From the NCBI RefSeq assembly GCF_032854445.1, contig NC_088306.1:4830373-4894372 (forward strand): a stretch of DNA of 64,000 nt, read 5' to 3'. Below, piece after piece: positions 55,959 to 64,000 of the stretch; position 1 is the stretch's first letter, and each line of letters begins with the position of its first letter. Made by a program: the position numbers and the translations under genes. Source of the DNA: Liolophura sinensis. Lineage: Eukaryota > Mollusca > Polyplacophora > Chitonida > Chitonidae. The notes below the pieces were generated by a model. It saw only the letters and a list, made by a program, of their open reading frames with translations, made no database searches and was not told where the DNA came from.

Positions 55959-56212
55959 GGCCTCCTTGACCGAGTTGTTAGCGTTCTAGCGAAGCAGTGA
56001 CACAGAAGCCTCTCAGCAATACTGGCTTCCTCTCCGGTCGTACGTGGGAAGGTCTTCCAGCAACGTGCCTATGGTCTGCAGCAGCCTGTGGATGGTCGTG
56101 GGTTACCACGGACTCTGCGCGGTTTCCTCCCACCATAATTCTGGCCGCCGTCGTATAAGTGAAATATTTTTGAGTACGCCGTAAAACCAATCAAATCAAT
56201 CAATAAATAAAA
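55959..56212 (+). mobile_element. tRNA-type SINE, full length
   Basis: Starts GGCCTCCTTGACCGAGTTG and ends in an AAAT tail; carries a short internal duplication of the GGTC...CAGCAACGTGCC region near 56070-56095. Confidence 0.84.
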
Positions 56213-56394
56213 TACTGTATGTTTAACCTGCAGAATGTTGTGGTAAAGGCCCTGGCTATCCGTCCCCGCTGGACGCGATGAGGAATGGCCCTCGCGAGAC
56301 CCTCCTTTATGTCACGTGCCCTGTCCCTCAAGGAGCCTCTAAAACCAGGTCGGACTACTTAGCCACTGTAGATGTGGATCCAAAGTCCAGTACA

Positions 56395-57358
56395 TACAGT
56401 AAGGTGAGTGCAGTACTGTAGACACAGTGAGGTGAGTCACATTTACAGTAAGATGAGTACATACTGTAAGGCGAGTGCATCACATACAGTGAGGTGAGTG
56501 CAGCACACGAACATACTACAAGGTGTATGGGGGCCTCCGTGGTTCAGTTGGTTAGTGCGCTAGCGCAGCGTAATGACCCAGGAGCCTCTCTCCAATGCGA
56601 TCGCTGTGAGTTCAAGACCAGCTCATGCTGGCTTCCTCTCCGGTCGTAAGTGGGAAGGTCGTCCAGCAAACTGCGGATGGTCGTAGATTTCCTCCGGGCT
56701 GTGCCCGGTTTCCTCCCACCATAAAGTTGACCTCCTTCGTATAAGTGAAATATTCTTGAGTACAGTGTAAGACACCAATCAAATAAATATATAAATAAAT
56801 ACAAGATAAACAATAAGGAGAATTTATTTAGCACATACAGTGAGGTGAGTACAAAACATATAATGAAGTGAGTATAAAACATATGAGGTGAGTATATTAC
56901 ATACAGTGAGGTGAGTATAGTACATACAGTGAGGTGAGTGCAGTACATACTGTGAGGTGTGCAGTACATAGTGTGAGGTGAGTGCAGTACATACTGTGAG
57001 GTGAGTACATTACATACTGTGAGGTGAGTACATTACATACTGTGAGGTGAATACAGTACATATTGTGAGGTGAGAACATTACATACTGTGAGGTGAGAAC
57101 ATTACATACTGTGAGGTGAGAACATTACATACTGTGAGGTGAGTATATTACATACAGTGAGGTGAGTATAGTACATACAGTGAGGTGAGTGCAGTACATA
57201 CTGTGAGGTGAGTACATTACATACTGTGAGGTGAATACATTACATACTGTGAGGTGAGAACATTACATACTGTGAGGTGAGAACATTACGTACTGTGAAG
57301 TGAGTACATTACATACTGTGAGGTGAGTATAGTTGGTGCATACAGTAAGGTGTTACAG
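56395..57358. repeat. 23-bp minisatellite rich in GGTGAGT, split by a SINE
   Basis: Unit ACATACTGTGAGGTGAGTAC plus ATT. The array is interrupted by the SINE at 56529-56802 and resumes in diverged form at 57716-57960. Most units contain AGGTGAGT, an ideal 5' splice-site string. Confidence 0.9.
56529..56802 (+). mobile_element. tRNA-type SINE, best full-length copy, inserted in the 23-bp array
   Basis: The head GGGGGCCTCCGTGGTTCAGT has a tRNA A box (GTGGTTCAGTTGG, 56539-56551) and B box (GAGTTCAAGACC, 56608-56619) at tRNA spacing, then the shared body (CCTCCCACCATAAAGTTGAC) and an AAAT tail. This copy defines the family as tRNA-derived and pol III type. Confidence 0.9.
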
Positions 57359-57392
57359 TACTTACTGTTTTTATTTATTTATATATTTGATT

Positions 57393-57690
57393 GATATTTT
57401 TAGTACGGCGTAAAAGACCAATCAAATAAATATAATAAATAAATTTATTTGATTGATGTTTTACGCCGTCCTCATGAATATTTCACTTATAAGATGGCTG
57501 GCTTATACGCTGAGAGGAACCCAGGCAGAACCTGGGGAAACTCATGACCATCCGCATGTTGTTGAAACACATTCTCACGTTCGACCGGAGAGGTAGCCAG
57601 CACGAACTAGACTTGAACTCGCAGCGACTACATTAGTGAGAGGCTAATGAGTCATTGGTCTGCACTAGCACCCTAATAACACGACCACAG
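57393..57690 (-). mobile_element. tRNA-type SINE plus inverted tail fragment
   Basis: A full-length minus copy (57432-57690, GATGTTTTACGCCGTCCTCA to GACCACAGAGGACC) preceded by a plus-oriented tail fragment (AGTACGGCGTAAAAGACCAA, 57393-57442). Confidence 0.83.
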
Positions 57691-57715
57691 AGGACCAAAT
57701 ACAGGAAGTCCTTGC

Positions 57716-57960
57716 AGCACATATATTGAAGTGAGTGCAATGCATACAGTAAGGGGAATGCAGTACATACAGTTACGTGATTACAGCACATACAGTGAGA
57801 TGAATGCAGGGCACACAGTAAAGTGAGTGTAGCACATACAGTGAGATGAATGCAGTACATACAGTAAAGTAAGTATTGCACTTACATTAAATTGAGTACA
57901 GCACATACAGTGAGGTGAACCAGGTACATAGAGAAAGGTGAGTCCGGTACATACGGATTG
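57716..57960. repeat. Diverged continuation of the 23-bp array
   Basis: Units of type GCACATACAGTGAGATGAAT on the far side of a SINE at 57432-57690; same theme as the main array but more mutated. Confidence 0.8.
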
Positions 57961-59401
57961 GCGAGTCAAGTGTATTGTTGTCAACCCCACTATACATGTA
58001 CATGTAATTGTCCGGTAACTATCAGTCAGCCAATCACTCAGTCAATGACGCAGTTACATATCTACATATCTAATGTAATGCTTTATTTGTTTAAGGAGGA
58101 TTCCCCAATGGCCACTCGGGGGTCTCCTCGACAACATATAACATATGTACAGGACAAAAAAAAAAACACGGAATTGGTTACAAACATAAATAAAAGAAAT
58201 GATAGAGATAGATAGACCGAATAGACTATACACATATGCATGTAATATATGCAACAACAAAAGTATTTACACTACAAAAGAATGAATCATATCATATGTA
58301 ATAAAATGAGGCTATAATGCGAGGATATAATGACTACTTACTGAAATAATATTTATCATTATCATTTAATATGAGAAGAAATTTCAATGCTAGCCATCGA
58401 TTTAAAATCTTTTTGATTCTGCAATAAATTTATGCACAGTTTTTAAGACAATTTTGTTTCCATCAGGTTTTAGTTCATCGGATCCAAATAATACTATATT
58501 ACAAATACATTTTGAACATGAAGGAATAAATATTGTGTAGTTTACGCCTGGAGATATTGTTGATGTGATTTGTTCGAGCATATGCTTTCTTTGAGTGGCA
58601 TATTTGGGGCATTCAAAGAAATAATGAAGTACATTTTCACATAAATGATTAATGTTCGGGCACGCGGGAACATTGCTTAAATTGTACTTAAAAAGATCGG
58701 CATTCAGAGCATTAAGTCCCCATTCTCACTCGGCATTGAATAACAGAGTGGTAGGAATCGAACATGTTGTACAGTTAAGAGAGTTCTTCATTTTTCTTCA
58801 AAAACAGAAATTGCTTTATCATTCCAACTGGGGCATTGCGGATATGGGACGGTAAAATGTTCCAATCTTTGACAGTTTTGGGGAAGAAAGAGGAGGAAAA
58901 TAATTGAATGCGAGTTTTAAAAAGTCGAACGTTGTCCCTGTTTCGAAGGTTGTATGTGTTTGTATCGGTGATATTTCTGACCTCTAATATCCTTTTTAGA
59001 TAAGGCATAGAAAGTCCATTTACATTTTTGTGGAAGAATAGAATTCTATAGCTTCGACGTCGATTATGTAAAGATTCCCATTTTAGTTCATTTAATAAAT
59101 TATTGTATGACGTCTGACGCAATCCTTCAGTACATAGTAATACCACGCGTCTTTGGATGCTTCAAGAGAGTTTGCCAGTTAAGGCTACAGTTGTCGTACA
59201 GAACATTGCCGTATTCGATTGACGACCTTACTAGGCTTTGGAAGAGAGTGATAAGACATTTTCTAGTGAGAGTTTTCTTTACTCTGTAGAAAGTGCTTAA
59301 TGTCATGTTTTTTTTTTACTACAGCTCGAATGTGTTCGTTCCACTTACCATTATTTTGCAGAATAATGCCGAGGTGTTTGTGGGACCAAACGCTCTTTAC
59401 A

Positions 59402-60110
59402 TTAACACCGTCTAACATACAAGTTAGGATGGCAAGGGTTACATTTTAAAGATATAAGCAAGTAAACAGTTTTAAGAGCGTTAAAGTTAACAACCCATTG
59501 ACTTGCCCATTTTGACAAACGATCAAGATCTCGATTTGGTTTAGCCTCTGAATCAATCAAATTATTGATATCTTCCAACAGTGACGTGTCGTCAGCAAAA
59601 ATATTAATATCACATTCAATGTTTGTAATAATATCATTTACAAATATTAAGTAAAGTAATGGACCTAGTACAGAACCCTGAGGTAACCCACAGGAAATAG
59701 GTTTGGCATCTGATTCAGTACCATTAATACAGACCTTGGTTTTTCTATCAGTCAGATAGTCATTCAGCCAAGAAAGTAATGGATCTCCAATACCAAATCG
59801 CTCCAACTTAAACAGAAGACCTTTATGCCAAACTTTATCAAATGCTTTACTCACATCAAGAAAGACAATACACGTCATTTCCGTTGTAAAGGCTTTGATA
59901 TATTTTATGTACCATGTTTAGTAACTAATGTATGGTAGAGTCCCCTTGTTTGAATCCAGAGTTGTCCGTTATGAGAAGATCGTTACTGATACAATAATCA
60001 TACCGGTGTTTGTATACAACTTTTCCCAATACTTTAGAAAGCGAAGGTTGTAGAGATACTGGTCGATAGTTTGAAATGTCATGGCTATTCCTTTTCATAA
60101 ATGCTGGGCT
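59402..60110 (-). pseudogene. LINE reverse transcriptase remnant
   Basis: The 5' part reads NYRPVSLQPSLSKVLGKVV and GFKQGDSTIH then a stop (about 59927) and a frame change. The longest open part (59878-59402) has FLDVSKAFDKVWHKGLL (with the first catalytic Asp), SCGLPQGSVLGPLLYLIFVN and INIFADDTSLL (catalytic DD). Catalytic residues survive but the frame is broken. A further piece at 59146-58775 (YNLRNRDNVRL, PKTVKDWNILP) is the element's C-terminal region. Confidence 0.88.
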
Positions 60111-60562
60111 AACACGAGAGAACTAACACGAGAGAGTTTTCATGAAGTGGGGAATACCCCAGACTGGAAATAAAAATTAAATAGTTTAGTTAGAGATGGA
60201 GCAATACTTTCAGCACTATTTGAGCACCGAGTTACTTATACCATCACAACCAGACGCTTTTCTTGTAATTAGGTTTTTAAGTAAATAAATCACCTCCTTT
60301 CTCACAGGTTTGTATGCAAAGAAGTCGTGAGTTGGTAAGGTATGTAAGAGGAGTTATATCTGGTACTGTCTGCGGTAGAATTGAATGGGAGGCAAAAAAA
60401 CTTCAGAATTCATAGGTTTTGTCGTTGTTGTTCGACACGTTTTTACCATTAAGATCAAGAGGAAGAATTGGGGGCTTTGGTTGTGGGCCTAATAATGATT
60501 TCATCACTGACCAGTACGTTTTTTTTTTATCTAGTTGAGGGTCAGATAGTTTAAGTTTAAAT

Positions 60563-61840
60563 TTACGGAGTAACGCAGTATTGCATTACGTTTAGCAGTA
60601 TTGGCTTCACGTCTAGAAATGTAGAAACGGAATTTGTCTTCCTCTGTTTTGGTACGTTTGAATTTTTAAAGCATCTGTTTCTGATCCTTAGTTTAAAACG
60701 AACATCACTCGTCATCCAAGGTTTGTCAAGAGGGTGAATTGTGATACTTTTGTTTGGTTTACATTCGTTACATGACAGGAATAATTTATTCCAAACATAA
60801 ATTCTGTCATAAATGTCAGCAAAGATCTCATCAATTACATCCCAAGGCGTAAGAGATAGGAGATGACATGAACCAACAAAGTCGGCACATTTGTAGTCCC
60901 AAACATGCCTTTTGCAAGTCTTAGGTCTGTCATATCGGGTGATTGGTAATGTACAATAGATAGTACAGTGGTCAATATTGGCATCTATATATCCAATACT
61001 GTCAGTAATAATTAGGTCTAATACATACTTTCGTCGGTATAGCCAGCGATACATCGATAAGTTGAAAGAGGTGGTTTCCCGTGATCAAGTCATACAAACT
61101 CATTTTTAGTTCACTCTTGACGTGGAATCCAATTTGATACATTTGTCATTGAAGTCTCCCAAAATTAATAGTACGTCTAGATTTTCTGTTAAAACAGATG
61201 TGATAGAATCATCTAGGTTATTAATGAAGAGCTCCCGGTCATTAGCAGATTGATTGGGCAGGCGATATTTATTTATATATTTATTTGATTGGTGTTTTAC
61301 GCCGTACTCAAGAATATTTCACATATACGACGGCGGCCAGCATTATGGTGGGTGGAAACCGGGCAGAGCCCGGGGGAAACCCACGGCCATCCGCAGGTTG
61401 CTGCCAGACCTTCCCACTTACGGCCGGAAAGGAAGCCAGCATGAGCTGGACTTGAACTCACAGCGACCGCATTGGTGAGAGACTCCTGGGTCATTACACT
61501 GCGCTAGCGCGCTAACCAACTGAGCCACTGGGCCGGCGATAACAGAAAGCAATACAAACATGTTTTTAATTACAATCCACATTGATCCACATCATTTCGT
61601 TTTCATTTTCCAAATCTTTTCGTCGAGTGACATTAAGACATGTTTTACAGTAAATATCTACTCCTCCTCCATGCCTATTCCTATCTTTTCTTTCTATAAA
61701 ATATCCATCAATATTTATTAAGTCGTCTGAAATTTCACAACTTAGCCAGGTTTCACTAACACAGATAAAGTCATAATCATATTCGCGAGATAGAACAATT
61801 GATATCTCATCTACTTTGAACTAGGGGGAAAACTGGCCAT
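60563..61840 (-). pseudogene. LINE endonuclease and linker remnants, split by a SINE
   Basis: Right of the SINE the frame reads DFICVSETWL and RKDRNRHGGGVDIYC, typical of the 5' half of APE endonucleases. Left of it comes LLILGDFND (the GDFN motif), then after a frame change LDLIITDSIGYI and DHCTIYCTLPI, the catalytic DH near the domain end. The linker then includes KPWMTSDVRFKLRIRNRCF, the usual PW(M/I)T.. segment before RT. The domain is recognisable but interrupted. Confidence 0.84.
61268..61530 (-). mobile_element. tRNA-type SINE inserted in a LINE endonuclease domain
   Basis: Full-length copy, tail first on the plus strand (TTTATTTATATATTTATTTG), head at the right (CTAACCAACTGAGCCACTG). 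It is flanked by GGGCAGGCGATA (61256-61267) and GGGCCGGCGATA (61530-61541), a 12-base target-site duplication with one mismatch. Removing it joins the two halves of the LINE endonuclease. Confidence 0.9.
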
Positions 61841-61850
61841 CGCCTTGAGC

Positions 61851-62879
61851 AAGTAAACTCCTTGCGTTATTATAACAACACGACAAGTTATTCTGATGGG
61901 AAGGCCCTGGGTTACTGTGTACATTACCACATTTCAGCAAAAGGATCATATATACAATCAACTAGTAGTTACAAGTACACAGGGCACTTAAAGGACACAG
62001 TGCCAGAATACCAGAGTAAGAAGTTAATACAATGAAGACAGATTTCATATCAACAAATAATTCAAAATACTTAACAAGGGGTTGATATTGCTTAAAACAT
62101 AAAAAAAAAATTGAACCAGGCCCAATAGCCACCCTATACTGGCTTAAGTTATCCATGGCAGGTGTACATGTACATTGAACTTTACGGGAAATAAAAGCAC
62201 TTGCTCAATAATTTTTCCAACATAAACATACAAAACGGGGAGTGCAAACGAATACATTTGGTAATATTCACAAAATAAATCTTCCTTACAAATGTTATTT
62301 ATAAGCAGTAGAAATTTAACCATTATAAAAATATAATATTCATTAAGTAGTGTATTTACAAATATCCAAAAAAGTAACATTGCAAAACTATATATTTATA
62401 TATGTGACGTGAAAGGAAAAGTGTGATATTTGCGCTGAGATATGAGAATTTGTTATCAAGTATCGCTGTGAAATCCTTCATGAATGATTTGATTAAGAAA
62501 AGATACAGAAAAATAGAGATAGAGTATAGAATGCAATCGCGATCTGTTCTGACGATATTAATCAAATAAATATATGGGAAAACGTGTCATTGCATGACAA
62601 AAGGGATATTATGCATTGCTCTACGACTGCGACTATATACCAAGTCCATGCGACTTAATTACTGTTTGGGTGGACAAAAACGCGTGCGATATACAGTAAG
62701 TATACGACACAGCTTTTTTGTCGGTGGTGGTGGTGGTAGTTTGTTTAATGGTGTTTCCATTCTAATGAATGATGCACGCCATGATCAGTGCTGAAACCAA
62801 GTAGTGTTCACATTAATGCATTATAGCATAGAGATGAGAATGAACTATACTCTAAATTTTCTCCTAGCACATGGAAGCT
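61851..62879. other. Spacer between two retroelement relics
   Basis: AT-rich, no frame over 80 codons; may include the LINE 5'-UTR. A (GGT)n run lies at about 62724-62738. Confidence 0.45.
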
Positions 62880-63625
62880 GGAACCTTACTGTAGCTTCGA
62901 AGACTCTACCAGACTTCTTGCCAGGCCTTAAAACATTGTCTAGGCGAGGGTCTGTAATACCAGCACAGAGTAGTTCCGCATAATAGCGATGTCTCTGAAG
63001 AGTCTATTGTGGGCATCGGAACAAACATATGCTCAATTGTTTCCTCAACGTGGCAATGATCACAAATAAATGAAATCTGTTTAAATAAGACTTCGTTTGA
63101 ATATGCCCGGTCCTCAATCTGTTGCATAGGATTTCTGCTCGCCTGGCAACTGCTCGCCAGAGTAACAAGGTCAGAATTAGAAATACTGTTATTAAAATTA
63201 TAAAAATATCTCCCTTTAGTGGCGGTGTCCCAGTCTTCCTGCCAAATTAAAATAAAATTCCGCTTAAATATATACATTGCTTCTGAAACAGACACAGACA
63301 CATTTTGAGCAATATGTAAATGAGACAGCCCTTGTTTCGCTAGCTTGTCTGCCCATTCATTACCTGCAATAGTAGAATGGCCTGGAACCCACTCAAAACA
63401 GATTTCCTCACATTGTTAGAATAAACAGGTACATAAATGAAGTGTATCAAAAATGATTGGAGAGCCTTTCCTTGGCGTTTTGGTGTCGGGGTGAAAATAG
63501 GCTTCGTTAGAACGGTTATGTAATATACCCGTATTAAACGCAGGTCTGTAGTACAGGTCCGAACTTAAAGAATCCGTGCATTCCCTCATTTTGTTTATGT
63601 CACAGTCAGTAAAACCTGCAGCCAC
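62880..63625 (-). pseudogene. Second non-LTR element relic, RNase H-like tail and Cys/His motif
   Basis: On the minus strand FEWVPGHSTIAGNEWADKLA (about 63400-63335) is a typical C-terminal RNase H segment of a retroelement. It is followed by a Trp-rich stretch (WQEDWDTATKGRYFYNF) and CDHCHVEETIEHMF, the Cys/His motif that ends many non-LTR polyproteins. Frames shift at about 63415. RT was not found, as it would lie to the right of or beyond the window. It is distinct from the LINE at 58-62 kb, which lacks an RNase H. Confidence 0.75.
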
Positions 63626-64000
63626 AGGTCACCACATGAGTCAAAGACGAAAGGCTCTGTGTAAACCAAGAAACTCCTGCGGATATGAAACTTGTTGAGT
63701 AGGTCAGAGTTAGTACAATGCAAGTATGCGGGCAAGAATGCACCGGGAATCGACCAGAATGTTGTTTTACAAGCTGACAACGTTACTCATATCCCGTTCA
63801 GTGCTGGCGAGTTTTTTGTCTGCGCTTTTGGTCGCACGAAAGAATACATTGCCATGATGGGCCCAAACGCTATGAATCTTGCTTTGCTTTTTCAGGCTTA
63901 GCAAAGATTTAAATAAAGAAAAGCGCAACTTCGTTAGATCCTCATTGACATATACACGTTTGATAAGGAGGGCGTCCTATGGAGAGATTTTCGTGCTTGT

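Larger units (their letters stand above)
58090..61850 (-). mobile_element. Decayed non-LTR retrotransposon (jockey/CR1-like), about 3.8 kb
   Basis: Carries, 5' to 3' on the minus strand, an APE-type endonuclease, a linker, a reverse transcriptase and a C-terminal Cys/His motif (CPNINHLCENVLHYFFECP, about 58640). There are several frame changes and stops, a SINE insertion at 61268-61530 and a possible A-rich 3' end near 58150-58160. The RT motifs (DVSKAFDKVWH, LPQGSVLGPLL, FADDT) place it in the jockey/CR1-like part of non-LTR elements; the exact clade is not resolved. Confidence 0.88.

Noticed and set aside
56529-56640. Functional tRNA gene
   Set aside because: A and B boxes are present, but the sequence continues into the shared SINE body and AAAT tail and occurs in many copies.
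63692-63901. Plus-strand gene near the right edge
   Set aside because: A 69-codon frame without family likeness, next to and partly opposite a retroelement relic; insufficient evidence.

Overview
This window is animal nuclear DNA, most likely from a marine mollusc or a close lophotrochozoan relative. It shows a many-exon gene with GT-AG introns, dozens of tRNA-derived SINEs whose body (CGCCGTACTCAAGAATATTT) I associate with molluscan genomes, non-LTR and Ty3/Gypsy-like retroelement relics, TA-flanked MITEs and an exceptional load of minisatellites. The host assignment is inference from repeat type; nothing here names a species.

One host gene is recognisable: HLTF (helicase-like transcription factor, a SNF2/Rad5-type fork-remodelling translocase and ubiquitin ligase), on the minus strand from about 39898 to beyond the left edge. 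Fifteen coding exons can be placed, and their phases chain together. They encode the HIRAN domain (exons 1-3), the linker (3-4), SNF2 motif I (exons 5-6), a greatly enlarged insertion between motifs I and Ia (exons 7-12, with a single 1.8-kb exon 10), motif Ia (exon 12), the DEGH box (exon 14) and motif III (exons 14-15). The RING finger and second helicase lobe must lie to the left, past at least 6.1 kb of satellite-filled intron. Exons 3, 4 and 5 each need one missing base to stay in frame. All other exons are clean, so I favour assembly or sequencing deletions over pseudogenisation.

The most striking feature is how the gene is built. Almost every long intron carries a different minisatellite (periods 18, 26, 30, 32, 33, 38, 55, 68, 85, 108 and 204 bp), and exon 10 itself carries 27-bp and 36-bp coding repeats. 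The 85-bp array in intron 6 is made of about 46 copies of the 3' end of exon 6 plus its own 5' splice site, so the true exon end is simply the first unit of the array. Exon 6, which encodes the Walker A lysine, lies between this array and a 2.6-kb 38-bp array in intron 5.

To the right of HLTF (about 40-64 kb) I see no host gene. This part holds a decayed Ty3/Gypsy-like element (gag, zinc knuckle and protease relics, with its own 36-bp minisatellite and a SINE insertion with target-site duplication), SINEs of three types, a TA-flanked MITE family in two copies, a 23-bp array rich in GGTGAGT, a 3.8-kb decayed non-LTR retrotransposon (endonuclease and reverse transcriptase) split by a SINE, and a second retroelement relic with an RNase H-like segment. 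The very long ORFs at the left edge are artefacts of a 30-bp satellite.
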